Counted from the first letter of the stretch, positions 1 to 8,218 are shown. The stretch is DNA of 13,549 nucleotides from an uncultured beta proteobacterium (GCA_903909925.1 CAIVXR010000106.1:1-13549); one strand, 5' to 3'. Program-made: numbers and translations. Notes: generated by a model not told the origin, from the letters alone.

Positions 1-701
1 ACACAAGCTAATACATAGTCAGGTTGACGACCAGTCATCTCTGGCATTTGTACTTTGCACTCTTCGCCAATGACGCTTTGGAAATCTCGCACCATCATTG
101 GATAAGGATGCGGTCCTGCAACAGTGCCAATAATGTAGAAGGTATTTTCCACATTGGTGACCCAATCGCGCATTGCTTCATTCAGGGCATCTTTTAATGT
201 TTTGGTGCCAGATTCAACTGGGACAACCTTAGCGCCAAGTAATTTCATCCGGAAAACGTTTTGTGCCTGCCGAGCTACGTCAACAGAGCCTTGGTATACC
301 GTGCAATCCAGCCCAAAGCGTGCGCAGATCGTTGCGGTAGCAACGCCGTGTTGCCCCGCGCCTGTCTCGGCAATGATGCGTGGCTTGCCCATACGCTTAG
401 CCAGCATCGCTTGACCAATCACATTGTTAATCTTGTGAGCGCCAGTGTGATTCAAGTCTTCACGCTTGAGGTAAATCTGCGCTCCACCCAGCATTTCGCT
501 CCAACGCTTAGCGTGATAAACCGGTGATGGTCGACCTACAAAGTGTTTAAGCTCGTAATGAAACTCTTCAATGAACTCTGGATCATTTTGATATTTAGCA
601 TAGGCCTCTTTGAGCTCATCTAATGCATACATCAATGTCTCAGAAACGAACACACCGCCGTAAGGACCAAAGTGTCCTCGTGCATCTGGCTTATCGTACA
701 T
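1..701 (-). CDS. trpB: Tryptophan synthase beta chain (partial, 3' end outside window)
   Basis: TrpB condenses indole with L-serine to make tryptophan, using PLP, in the cytoplasmic alpha2-beta2 tryptophan synthase. The first 233 residues are present and the frame stays open to the window edge; full-length TrpB is about 400 residues. Visible marks are the N-terminal GHFGPYGGVFVSETL, the motif KREDLNHTGAHKINN with the PLP-binding lysine at about residue 90 (Lys87 in the Salmonella enzyme), and AETGAGQHGVA with the catalytic glutamate at about 112 (Glu109 in Salmonella). The sequence stops at DYVLAC, just before the glycine-rich phosphate-binding loop expected in this family. The start ATG is preceded by AGAGGT at good Shine-Dalgarno spacing. 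It lies 30 bp downstream of trpF; trpA probably follows outside the window, which is inference. Identification is firm. Confidence 0.97.
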   Translation of the reverse strand, partial: MYDKPDARGHFGPYGGVFVSETLMYALDELKEAYAKYQNDPEFIEEFHYELKHFVGRPSPVYHAKRWSEMLGGAQIYLKREDLNHTGAHKINNVIGQAMLAKRMGKPRIIAETGAGQHGVATATICARFGLDCTVYQGSVDVARQAQNVFRMKLLGAKVVPVESGTKTLKDALNEAMRDWVTNVENTFYIIGTVAGPHPYPMMVRDFQSVIGEECKVQMPEMTGRQPDYVLAC

Positions 702-731
702 AGCTACCTCTTTTGATTTATCTACAGCAAA

Positions 732-1409
732 TTATTGGGACGATGATTTCTCATCTGCCGCGCGCACTGCTTTTATAAATTGAGTCATGAGCGCAGGATC
801 TTTAACACCCCTGCTGCTTTCAACGCCACTAGAGACGTCAACTGCGCAAGGATGCAGGCGTGCAATCGCCTCGCCCACGTTGTGCGTGTTCAATCCACCA
901 CTCAAAACGACCCGAGGCGCGTTTTCGCTTACCCATGTCTGTGGAATTCCTTGCCAATCAAAAGGAACGCCTCCGCCACCATAACCCTCGACGAGGGCAT
1001 CCAGCAGAAAAGCGTTTGCTTGCCTATATTGTAGGGAAAATTCATCAAATGCGAAGTCTTGCCCCACCCGGGCGGCTTTCATCCAAGGCTGGCCGTCTGC
1101 TAGCTCAATACAGCGCTCTGGGGTCTCGTCCCCATGAAACTGCCATAAAGTAATTGGGGCTGCGGCCCTAATTGCAGAAAATTGCTCATCTGTGGCATTG
1201 ACGACTAAACCAACCGCGTCTACCCCTGCTGGGAGCCTGGATATGAGTTGGGCAGCAACATTAGGGCTTAGGGCCCTTACGCTAGGGGGATAAAAAACAA
1301 AACCAACCGCATCAACCCCTGCAGCAATAGCCGCATCAATATCGCCAGAGGTCTTTAAACCGCAGATTTTGACTCTGGTACGACCCGGTGAGTGAGTAAG
1401 TAAGCCCAT
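732..1409 (-). CDS. trpF: Phosphoribosylanthranilate isomerase
   Basis: TrpF performs the Amadori rearrangement of N-(5'-phosphoribosyl)anthranilate to CdRP, the third step from chorismate to tryptophan. The product is 225 residues, the usual length for a stand-alone TIM-barrel TrpF. RVKICGL near the N-terminus carries the general-base cysteine (residue 16), and FLLDA carries the general-acid aspartate (137). The phosphate-binding end of the barrel shows LSGGLN (169-174) and DVSSGVE (191-197). The gene begins 17 bp after the truA stop. No clear Shine-Dalgarno precedes this ATG, and no other in-frame start lies between the upstream stop and the conserved RVKICG, so translation may depend on ribosomes arriving from truA. 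It is followed by trpB. The serine-rich tail (EKSSSQ) is a variable end of no clear meaning. Confidence 0.97.
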   Translation of the reverse strand: MGLLTHSPGRTRVKICGLKTSGDIDAAIAAGVDAVGFVFYPPSVRALSPNVAAQLISRLPAGVDAVGLVVNATDEQFSAIRAAAPITLWQFHGDETPERCIELADGQPWMKAARVGQDFAFDEFSLQYRQANAFLLDALVEGYGGGGVPFDWQGIPQTWVSENAPRVVLSGGLNTHNVGEAIARLHPCAVDVSSGVESSRGVKDPALMTQFIKAVRAADEKSSSQ

Positions 1410-1426
1410 AAAGCAATGATAAGGCT

Positions 1427-2254
1427 TTAGGGCTTAGTTAACTGCGCAGGCAACCAAGAATTATCTAGCCAAGGCGCTGGGATCCCAAACTCCTCTGGGT
1501 AGGCAATTTTTGCTAAATAGAGGCCATCCGGCATAAAGGTCGGGGCTGCTATTTTTCTGTCTTTGGCTGCAAGAACTTCTGCCATCCAATCAGGTGTTTG
1601 TCGGCCCTGCCCGATTTGCAGAAAACATCCCACTAAATTGCGCACCATATGGTGCAAGAAAGCATTCCCGCGAAACCGAAAATACAACCATGGCTCTTCA
1701 GAAATAATCTCAATCGAGTACATAGTCTTGATTGGTGTTTTGCTCTGACACTCAGAAGATCTAAATGAGCTAAAGTCCTGCTCGCCAACCAAACATTCCG
1801 CTGATTTTTTCATGCCGTCGATATCCAACCATTTGTTGGGAGGTAGCAGTAAATAACCGGCGCGAGCATTTACCATGGGAGAGCGACAAGGTCCTGCATG
1901 CAAAGCATAGACATAGGTGCGCTCAAACGCTGAAAAACGGGCACTAAATTCCTCTGGAACTTCTTTGGCCCAATTAACCACAATCGATGGCGGCAAAAAT
2001 GAATTGACTCCCCTGACCCATGAGAAATCTTCACGCTCTATATTGGTATCAAAATGAATTACCTGCCCTAGCGCATGAACACCAGCATCGGTCCTGCCTG
2101 CAGTAATGGTTTTAATAGGAGAATGTTTGCTGGCTTCACCAACAAAGGCTGTAATCGCTTTTTCTAGTTCATCTTGAACAGAATTTTGATTGACTTGTGT
2201 TTGCCAGCCAGAATATGAGCTGCCATCATACTGAAGACCAAGGGCTATACGCAT
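1427..2254 (-). CDS. truA: tRNA pseudouridine(38-40) synthase
   Basis: TruA converts uridines 38, 39 and 40 in the anticodon stem-loop of many tRNAs to pseudouridine. The 275-residue product has the family's N-terminal strand LGLQYDGSSYSGWQTQ, the catalytic motif AGRTDAGVHALGQV with the nucleophilic aspartate at residue 56, and the C-terminal RFRGNAFLHHMVRNLVGC block typical of TruA. Length is close to normal for the family (about 260-290). The start is supported by GAGGGC at 2261-2266, six bases upstream of the ATG; the ATG overlapping that motif is out of frame. The gene sits 18 bp after fimV and 17 bp before trpF, so it is almost certainly co-transcribed. Placement of truA between fimV and trpF is the order I recall from Pseudomonas and Burkholderiales, so its presence among amino-acid genes is not a local oddity. 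Confidence 0.97.
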   Translation of the reverse strand: MRIALGLQYDGSSYSGWQTQVNQNSVQDELEKAITAFVGEASKHSPIKTITAGRTDAGVHALGQVIHFDTNIEREDFSWVRGVNSFLPPSIVVNWAKEVPEEFSARFSAFERTYVYALHAGPCRSPMVNARAGYLLLPPNKWLDIDGMKKSAECLVGEQDFSSFRSSECQSKTPIKTMYSIEIISEEPWLYFRFRGNAFLHHMVRNLVGCFLQIGQGRQTPDWMAEVLAAKDRKIAAPTFMPDGLYLAKIAYPEEFGIPAPWLDNSWLPAQLTKP

Positions 2255-2272
2255 TGCAATGCCCTCATGAAC

Positions 2273-3628
2273 TTACGCATTACGGTGTGAGAGCTCCGCT
2301 AGCAAGCCCTGAGCTTCAATCGTGATGGCGGGATCAACTGAATTACTAAGCTTCAATACATCTTCTAAGGAATTCTTGGCAGCAGCAAAATCTTCGATCG
2401 TAATGTAAGCACGTGCCAGATTTAACTTCACGCGCAAGGTATCTGCTAGCGGGTTGGCGATAGGCGTAGGAACTACTTGAGGAGCTTGTGCCGACTTAGG
2501 CAACTCTAAATCGATCCCAGCAAATAGTGATTTGGCACGCTCAGGCATTTCAAGGGGGGTACTGGTAGGCTTATCTGGTGCACTGAAGTTAGTCAGCTCT
2601 GAGCGGCGAGCATTACGGGCAAAGCCCCATAACAGTAAACCTGTTAATGCAATAAAAGTAATCCCAAAAATGGCTGGGCCAAATCCACCCAATCCAAAAT
2701 TATTCTCAACTGCTTTTTTCTCCTTGGATTTATCTAGGAGGCGCTGAAGGTCAGCAACGTTCTTTTCTAGCTCAGCAACCCGAGCCTTAGCTTGTTCTAG
2801 CTGCCTTTCTTGCGCAACTAGCTCTTCTGTATAGCGACGTTCTTGTTCATTACCATCAGCACTAGAACCAATCTTTAAACGATCTTTTGGAGATACTTCC
2901 TCAGCCTTTGTATTGCTAGACTTAGCTTGGCCCTGTGCGCCATTATCACCCTGCTCTGCACGCCATTCTGCATTAGCCTCAGCCACAAACTGATTCGCTT
3001 CTGCTGGACTGATTGAGCGCAATAATGCTTGACTTGGTTTATTTAGCTCGGCACCGGCTGCCAAACGATTAATGCTGCCACTGGCAAAGGCGTCTGGATT
3101 TGCTTTATATAAGGCCATCATGGTCTGATCTAAAGTCGCGCCATCCAATTGAGGCGCCATCATTGCCGCTATCTCAGAGAGAGTTTGTCCAGGCTTTACT
3201 AGAACCTTTTGCGTATCACCTATAAGCAAAGTAAATGTTTTGGTAATACTGCCGCTAGACCAGTTGAGATTTACCAATACATCTACAAAGGGATCATCAG
3301 CCACTGGGATAGCATTTACTGTCTCCACCAAGACAACCAACTGTTCCTGGGGGTTACGATAAATCGATAACTGTGGATTAAGATCTAAGATCTTCTGCGA
3401 AATCCCAAGACGCTCATACGCAATCTTAGGCAAAGTGCTTACTTTAAGAGTAGCTAAAGTAGCCTGCTCTTGCGCTCCAACTCGAATTGGGATCTCTACT
3501 TTCAGAGGCTCTCCAGATTTAGATAAGAGCGCAGGTGAGCCTAGGGAGATTGCCCAGGCTGCACAAGACCAACTAAGCCAAACCAAGCAAAGCGCTTTTA
3601 CAAAGCGAAGTTGGCAATTTCTAAACAT
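2273..3628 (-). CDS. fimV: FimV-family peptidoglycan-associated inner-membrane protein (short form)
   Basis: FimV is a cell-envelope protein that in Pseudomonas supports type IV pilus assembly, twitching and polar organisation. I call 451 residues, starting at the ATG that overlaps the asd stop by one base (TAATG); the longer frame adds 18 residues that run into asd without a signal sequence. In order there are: a signal peptide (about 1-26, ending AAWA) and a FimV N-terminal domain opening with ISLGSPALLSKSGEPL; a LysM-like segment from about 142 (VLVKPGQTLSEIAAMM) to about 198; a charged linker; a coiled coil at about 260-304; one transmembrane helix near 316-336; a proline-rich stretch; and a C-terminal TPR-like FimV domain (about 396-448, VKLNLARAYITIEDFAAAKNSLEDVL). 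Pseudomonas FimV exceeds 900 residues; the long acidic cytoplasmic region is almost absent here. No Shine-Dalgarno is visible, consistent with translational coupling to asd. Confidence 0.88.
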   Translation of the reverse strand: MFRNCQLRFVKALCLVWLSWSCAAWAISLGSPALLSKSGEPLKVEIPIRVGAQEQATLATLKVSTLPKIAYERLGISQKILDLNPQLSIYRNPQEQLVVLVETVNAIPVADDPFVDVLVNLNWSSGSITKTFTLLIGDTQKVLVKPGQTLSEIAAMMAPQLDGATLDQTMMALYKANPDAFASGSINRLAAGAELNKPSQALLRSISPAEANQFVAEANAEWRAEQGDNGAQGQAKSSNTKAEEVSPKDRLKIGSSADGNEQERRYTEELVAQERQLEQAKARVAELEKNVADLQRLLDKSKEKKAVENNFGLGGFGPAIFGITFIALTGLLLWGFARNARRSELTNFSAPDKPTSTPLEMPERAKSLFAGIDLELPKSAQAPQVVPTPIANPLADTLRVKLNLARAYITIEDFAAAKNSLEDVLKLSNSVDPAITIEAQGLLAELSHRNA

Positions 3629-4785
3629 TATTTTTCGAGCAAGATTCTGAGCATGCGGCGCAATGGTTCTGCGGCCCCCCACAAGAGCTGATCGCCAACA
3701 GTAAATGCGCCTAGATACTCTGGGCCCATCGCCAGTTTATGCAAGCGGCCAATTGGTATAGTCATCGTGCCACTCACTGCTGCGGGAGATAGCTCACGCT
3801 CAGTTATTTCACGATCATTTGGAATGACTTTGACCCACTGGTTATCGTTAGCCAAAATCGCTTCAATTTCTTTGAGCGGGATATCTTTCTTAAGCTTTAC
3901 AGTTAAACCTTGTGAGTGGCAACGCATAGCGCCAACGCGCACACAGATGCCATCAATGGGAATACTGCCAGGCGTGCGGAATGCAGGGCGTCCAAGAATC
4001 TTATTGAACTCAGAGCCGCCCTTCCACTCTTCTTTTGTTTGTCCATGTTCAACTGGTACATCGATCCATGGGATCACACTACCAGCCAATGCGGTATTGC
4101 GAAAATTTTCTTTTGGAAAACCTGATGATCGTAATGTCTCAGTAACCTTGCGATCAATATCTAAAATTGAAGAGGAAGGATTCGCTAACTCAGTAGCGAC
4201 GCTGTCACGCAATGCGCCCATTTGCAGAAGCAATTCGCGCATATTCTGCGCACCAGCACCAGATGCTGCTTGGTAGGTCATGGCGCTGATCCACTCCACC
4301 ACATCAGCTTTCACTAGACCACCCATGGCCATCATCATCAAACTTACAGTGCAATTAGCCCCAATCCAATTCTTGCCTCCAGCCGCTAATGCCTTATCAA
4401 TCACTGCCCGGTTTACGGGGTCCAAGATCAATACAGCATCATCTTTCATGCGCAAAGCACTTGCAGCATCAATCCAATGGCCACTCCAGCCTGCAGCACG
4501 CAACTTTGGAAAGATGTCGTTGGTATAGTCGCCACCTTGGCAAGTGAGAATGATGTCGCAGCGTGACAAAGCTTTGATGTCATTGGCATCTTGCAAAGTA
4601 CTTTCACTCTTGCTAACTGTTTTGCCATTTACCAATGGCGCTTGCCCGCCTGCCTGGCTAGTACTAAAAAATACTGGCTCGATCAAGTCAAAGTCTTTTT
4701 CAGATAGCATTCTGTCTAAAAGAACACTACCAACCATGCCGCGCCAGCCAACTAGACCTACCAATGGTGTTTTTGTATTTGCCAT
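3628..4785 (-). CDS. asd: Aspartate-semialdehyde dehydrogenase
   Basis: Asd reduces beta-aspartyl phosphate to aspartate semialdehyde with NADPH, the branch point to lysine/diaminopimelate, threonine and methionine. The product is 385 residues, longer than the roughly 340 of many Asd forms and like the gamma/beta-proteobacterial type. The NADP-binding loop GLVGWRGMVGS lies at residues 10-20. GANCTVSLMM carries the active-site cysteine (145; Cys135 in E. coli), and RVGAMRCHSQ contains the catalytic histidine (290). YQAASGAGAQNMRELL is also typical of this type. The ATG lies 32 bp after the leuB stop in an AT-rich gap, with no obvious Shine-Dalgarno. The stop TAA shares its last A with the fimV ATG. 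The order leuB-asd-fimV matches Pseudomonas as I recall it. No key residue is missing. Confidence 0.97.
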   Translation of the reverse strand: MANTKTPLVGLVGWRGMVGSVLLDRMLSEKDFDLIEPVFFSTSQAGGQAPLVNGKTVSKSESTLQDANDIKALSRCDIILTCQGGDYTNDIFPKLRAAGWSGHWIDAASALRMKDDAVLILDPVNRAVIDKALAAGGKNWIGANCTVSLMMMAMGGLVKADVVEWISAMTYQAASGAGAQNMRELLLQMGALRDSVATELANPSSSILDIDRKVTETLRSSGFPKENFRNTALAGSVIPWIDVPVEHGQTKEEWKGGSEFNKILGRPAFRTPGSIPIDGICVRVGAMRCHSQGLTVKLKKDIPLKEIEAILANDNQWVKVIPNDREITERELSPAAVSGTMTIPIGRLHKLAMGPEYLGAFTVGDQLLWGAAEPLRRMLRILLEK

Positions 4786-4817
4786 GATGAACTATTTAAT
4801 CAATTTTCAATTTCGTT

Positions 4818-5888
4818 TTATGAAAGCGCCGCTACTACTGCATCACCCATTTGCACAGTAGATACTTTTTGAGTGCCTTCGGTATAAATATCTGCAGTAC
4901 GTAAGCCTTGTGCCAATACTTTTTGCACAGCTTTTTCAATTCGATCTGCTTGATCGGGCATTCCCAATGAATAGCGTAGCATCATTGCTGCAGACAAAAT
5001 GGTAGCTAAAGGATTGGCAATGCCTTTACCAGCGATGTCGGGCGCAGAACCATGACTTGGCTCGTATAAACCTTTGTTGTTCTTATCTAAGGATGCTGAT
5101 GGCAGCATGCCAATCGAACCCGTCAACATGGCAGCCTCATCGGATAAGATATCTCCGAACAGGTTGCCAGTCACCACCACATCGAATGCCTTCGGAGCCT
5201 TGACTAGCTGCATTGCTGCGTTGTCGACGTACATATGGGATAGCTCAACATCGGGATAGTCTTTTGAAACTCGAATCATGACTTCACGCCAGAGTTGTGA
5301 TGTTTCTAAAACATTAGCCTTGTCAACGCTACATACTTTTTTGCCACGCTTACGAGCCGCCTCAAAAGCAACACGACCAATACGCTCTACTTCAGGCTCA
5401 CTGTAGTGCATAGTGTCAAAACCCTCGCGGGCGCCTTTAAATAATGGCAACTCTGAACTACGAATTCCACGTGGTTGACCAAAATAAATATCGCCATTAA
5501 GTTCGCGCACGATCAGAATGTCTAAACCGCCAATAATTTCTGGCTTGAGACTAGAGGCAGCAGTCAACTCTGGATAGCAAATGGCTGGTCTAAAGTTAGC
5601 AAACAACTCTAAGTGTTTACGCAAGCCTAAGATAGCTTGCTCAGGACGCAGCTCACGTGCAAGCGTGTCATATTTCCAATCCCCCACCGCACCAAACAAA
5701 ATAGCATCTGCTTTTTTGGCTAACTCTAAGGTAGCGGGTGGCAATGGATGGCCGGCTACATCGTAGGCGGCGCCTCCGACGGGAGCTTCTTCCAAATCAA
5801 ACTTTGGGCCGAGTGTTTTTAGTACTCGAACGGCTTGAGCAACGATTTCCGGGCCGATACCATCGCCCGGTAGAACTGCAATTTTCAT
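4818..5888 (-). CDS. leuB: 3-isopropylmalate dehydrogenase
   Basis: LeuB oxidatively decarboxylates (2R,3S)-3-isopropylmalate to 2-oxoisocaproate with NAD+ and Mg2+/Mn2+, the last leucine-specific step before transamination. The 356-residue length is standard. Visible motifs are the N-terminal KIAVLPGDGIGPEI, substrate-binding arginines in GLRKHLELFANFRP (90, 100) and VREL (128), the catalytic tyrosine in DIYFGQPRG (135), and the catalytic lysine in SVDKANVLETSQLWRE (190). Metal-binding aspartates are in MYVDNAAMQLV (222) and NLFGDILSDEA (246, 250). EPSHGSAPDIAGKGIANP is the NAD-binding loop, which separates it from NADP-dependent isocitrate dehydrogenase. The start has AAGGGCC upstream. It is 21 bp downstream of leuD and 32 bp upstream of asd. 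Confidence 0.98.
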   Translation of the reverse strand: MKIAVLPGDGIGPEIVAQAVRVLKTLGPKFDLEEAPVGGAAYDVAGHPLPPATLELAKKADAILFGAVGDWKYDTLARELRPEQAILGLRKHLELFANFRPAICYPELTAASSLKPEIIGGLDILIVRELNGDIYFGQPRGIRSSELPLFKGAREGFDTMHYSEPEVERIGRVAFEAARKRGKKVCSVDKANVLETSQLWREVMIRVSKDYPDVELSHMYVDNAAMQLVKAPKAFDVVVTGNLFGDILSDEAAMLTGSIGMLPSASLDKNNKGLYEPSHGSAPDIAGKGIANPLATILSAAMMLRYSLGMPDQADRIEKAVQKVLAQGLRTADIYTEGTQKVSTVQMGDAVVAALS

Positions 5889-5909
5889 GAAAGGCCCTTA
5901 AATCTAAAA

Positions 5910-6560
5910 TTACGGCAATTGTGTCGCAAGCCATGGCATTTTGAGAATGCGCTCGGCTTCATAAGCCTTGATTTTATCTGCATGGCGCAGAGTTAAGCCA
6001 ATATCGTCCAGACCATTAAAAAGGCAATACTTTCTAAATGGGGCTACTTCAAAGCTATATGCGCTGCCATCAGGGGTAATGACTTGCTGAGCCTCTAGGT
6101 CAATCGTCAACTGATAGCCGCTAAATGCCAGGGTTTCATTAAATAAGTGGTCAACCTGCATTTCTGTCAAAACGATCGGTAAAAGACCGTTTTTGAAGCA
6201 GTTATTGTAAAAAATATCAGCAAAGCTAGGAGCAATCACCGCTCTAAAGCCAAATTGATCCAGCGCCCAGGGGGCATGCTCACGCGAGCTTCCGCAACCA
6301 AAGTTTTTGCGAGCTAATAAGATTCCCGCACCTTTGTAGCGCGCTTGATTGAGAACAAAATCGGGGTTGATCGGACGAGTGCTGCAATCTTGCCCAGGCT
6401 CGCCATGATCTAAGTAACGCCACTCATCAAATAGATTTTGACCAAAGCCCGTCTTCTTAATCGATTTCAGAAACTGCTTCGGAATGATGGCATCAGTATC
6501 CACGTTCTCGCGATTAAGCGGAGCAACCAATCCTTTGTATACCGTAAATTTATCCATCAT
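5910..6560 (-). CDS. leuD: 3-isopropylmalate dehydratase small subunit
   Basis: LeuD is the swivel-domain subunit that pairs with LeuC to isomerise 2-isopropylmalate to 3-isopropylmalate. At 216 residues it is the normal length for the bacterial small subunit. The family signature NVDTDAIIPKQFL lies at about 19-31, and NFGCGSSREHAPWAL at about 86-100 forms the substrate-contacting loop. Two ATG codons are adjacent (MMDKF); either could be used, and AAGAGT sits a short distance upstream. The gene is 21 bp before leuB and 15 bp after a small lipoprotein gene that separates it from leuC. Subunit pairing with the leuC product of this cluster is strongly implied by operon position. Confidence 0.98.
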   Translation of the reverse strand: MMDKFTVYKGLVAPLNRENVDTDAIIPKQFLKSIKKTGFGQNLFDEWRYLDHGEPGQDCSTRPINPDFVLNQARYKGAGILLARKNFGCGSSREHAPWALDQFGFRAVIAPSFADIFYNNCFKNGLLPIVLTEMQVDHLFNETLAFSGYQLTIDLEAQQVITPDGSAYSFEVAPFRKYCLFNGLDDIGLTLRHADKIKAYEAERILKMPWLATQLP

Positions 6561-6575
6561 TCTGACTCTTGATAT

Positions 6576-6779
6576 TTACTTCACAGGGGTAACGACAACA
6601 TCCTTACCCTTAGTTTGTGACTGATTGTTTTGTGGACTACTAGAGCTATCCATTGCCTTGCCCATAGTCTGCAAGTCTTTACCCATGCCTTCCACCGTAT
6701 TGCTACAAGCAGAAATTATTAGACCTGTAACACCAACAATGGCTAATCTAGTGATTAAAGATACTGGAGAGAATTTCAT
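6576..6779 (-). CDS. Entericidin-like small lipoprotein
   Basis: A 67-residue predicted lipoprotein. The N-terminus has basic residues, a hydrophobic core (LAIVGVTGLII) and a lipobox ISAC with the acylated cysteine at 25. Serine follows that cysteine rather than aspartate, so outer-membrane sorting is expected. After the cysteine, SNTVEGMGKDLQTMGKAM resembles the mature entericidin pattern (a short amphipathic helix with spaced glycines). A Ser/Gln/Asn-rich tail then ends in DVVVTPVK, making it longer than classical entericidins of about 40-48 residues. The gene starts 12 bp after leuC with a GGTAA sequence ahead of the ATG, and lies 15 bp before leuD, so it must be co-transcribed with them. 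Its role is unknown; entericidins are described in E. coli as an antidote/bacteriolytic lipoprotein pair, and no such pairing is visible here. Confidence 0.8.
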   Translation of the reverse strand: MKFSPVSLITRLAIVGVTGLIISACSNTVEGMGKDLQTMGKAMDSSSSPQNNQSQTKGKDVVVTPVK

Positions 6780-6791
6780 TTTTGATTACCC

Positions 6792-8201
6792 TTATGAAAT
6801 CTTACGAACATCAACAAAATGGCCTTCAATCGCAGCAGCTGCAGCCATTGCAGGACTCACCAAATGGGTTCTACCGCCATTACCTTGGCGACCCTCAAAA
6901 TTACGATTGGATGTAGAAGCGCAACGCTCGCCCGGCTCTAAGCGATCGGCATTCATTGCCAGACACATAGAACAACCGGGTTCGCGCCATTCAAAGCCGG
7001 CGGCTTTAAAAATACGATCCAAGCCTTCGCGCTCCGCTTGGGCTTTTACCAAACCAGAACCAGGAACCACTAAAGCTAACTTCACATTAGCTGCCACCTT
7101 CTTGCCAAGGCGATCCACCACCTTTGCGGCTGCGCGCATATCTTCTATACGACTATTAGTACAAGAGCCAATAAATACTTTATCTACAGAGATACTGCTC
7201 AATGGTGTATTTGGAATCAAGTTCATATATTCCAAGGCACGTTCCATTGCGGAACGTTTATTAGGATCACGCTCTTTTTCTGGATCAGGTACGGACTCTC
7301 CAATTGCAAGTACCATTTCAGGTGAGGTACCCCATGTCACTTGCGGTGCGATTTCTTCGGCGCGCAATTCGACCACTGCATCAAACTTTGCGTCGGCGTC
7401 AGAGTGCAAGGTTCTCCAATATTGCAAGGCTTGCAATAGCGCCGGCCCTTTAGGGGCGTATGGTCGGCCTTGAATATATTCAATCGTTGTTTCATCTACA
7501 GCAACCAGGCCTGCTCGTGCACCGGCTTCAATTGCCATATTGCAGATGGTCATACGACCTTCCATTGAGAGATTGCGAATCGCTTCGCCGGCAAACTCAA
7601 TGGTGTAACCCGTACCACCGGCAGTGCCAATCTTTCCGATCACAGCAAGCACGATATCTTTAGCAGTAGAGCCAGGTTGTAAACGACCGTCCACCTTGAC
7701 TAACATATTCTTGCTCTTTTTCATGAGCAAGGTTTGGGTCGCTAAGACATGCTCAACCTCAGAGGTGCCAATACCGAAAGCCAATGCGCCAAATGCACCA
7801 TGAGTGCTTGTATGGGAGTCGCCGCAGACTACAGTCATACCTGGTAAAGTTGCGCCCTGCTCAGGTCCAATGACGTGGACAATCCCTTGGCGGGCATCGT
7901 TCATCTTGTACTGAGTAATACCAAAGGCATCGCAGTTTTGATCCAAGGTATCCACTTGCAATTTTGAAATTGGATCAGTAATACCCTCGGAGCGGTCTGT
8001 TGTCGGAACGTTGTGATCTGAAACTGCTAAGTTAGCTGAGATACGCCAAACAGGTCGGCCAGCTAGATTCAAGCCCTCAAAAGCCTGAGGGCTAGTTACC
8101 TCATGCAACAACTGACGATCAATATAGATCGTCGCCGTGCCATCTTCTTCAGAGTAAACAACGTGGTCATCCCACAATTTGTCATAAAGCGTACGAGACA
8201 T
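6792..8201 (-). CDS. leuC: 3-isopropylmalate dehydratase large subunit
   Basis: LeuC is the [4Fe-4S] aconitase-family subunit that, with LeuD, interconverts 2- and 3-isopropylmalate. At 469 residues it is full length. The cluster ligands are visible as C347 in FIGSCTNSRIEDMR and C410/C413 in EPGCSMCLAMN. Other family marks include LHEVTSPQAFEGL, the active-site run VCGDSHTSTHGAFGALAFGIG (about 126-146) and RNFEGRQGNGGRTHLVSPAMAAAAA at the C-terminus. The MNADRLEPGERCASTSNRNF segment favours isopropylmalate dehydratase over aconitase. It starts 17 bp after gltA, with AAAGGA overlapping the gltA stop, and no separate promoter or leucine-rich leader peptide is visible between them. This suggests readthrough from gltA rather than a dedicated attenuator at this point. 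Confidence 0.98.
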   Translation of the reverse strand: MSRTLYDKLWDDHVVYSEEDGTATIYIDRQLLHEVTSPQAFEGLNLAGRPVWRISANLAVSDHNVPTTDRSEGITDPISKLQVDTLDQNCDAFGITQYKMNDARQGIVHVIGPEQGATLPGMTVVCGDSHTSTHGAFGALAFGIGTSEVEHVLATQTLLMKKSKNMLVKVDGRLQPGSTAKDIVLAVIGKIGTAGGTGYTIEFAGEAIRNLSMEGRMTICNMAIEAGARAGLVAVDETTIEYIQGRPYAPKGPALLQALQYWRTLHSDADAKFDAVVELRAEEIAPQVTWGTSPEMVLAIGESVPDPEKERDPNKRSAMERALEYMNLIPNTPLSSISVDKVFIGSCTNSRIEDMRAAAKVVDRLGKKVAANVKLALVVPGSGLVKAQAEREGLDRIFKAAGFEWREPGCSMCLAMNADRLEPGERCASTSNRNFEGRQGNGGRTHLVSPAMAAAAAIEGHFVDVRKIS

Positions 8202-8218
8202 AAGTGAGCTTTAATCCT

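Noticed and set aside
3629..3682. Eighteen-residue N-terminal extension of FimV reaching into asd
   Set aside because: The extension is basic and polar, overlaps conserved asd coding, and would place the signal peptide internally. The ATG at 3628 gives a normal signal peptide directly at the N-terminus.
3767..4276. Plus-strand open frame of 169 codons opposite asd
   Set aside because: It lies wholly within the well-supported asd gene and has no domain-like sequence.
6625..7473. Long plus-strand open frame of 282 codons opposite leuC and the lipoprotein gene
   Set aside because: The opposite strand encodes LeuC with all iron-sulfur ligands, and the plus-strand translation shows no recognisable domain. 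It is a shadow of minus-strand codon use.
8202..8218. Leucine attenuator or leader peptide ahead of leuC
   Set aside because: Only 17 bp separate gltA from leuC, leaving no room for a leader peptide and attenuator hairpins.
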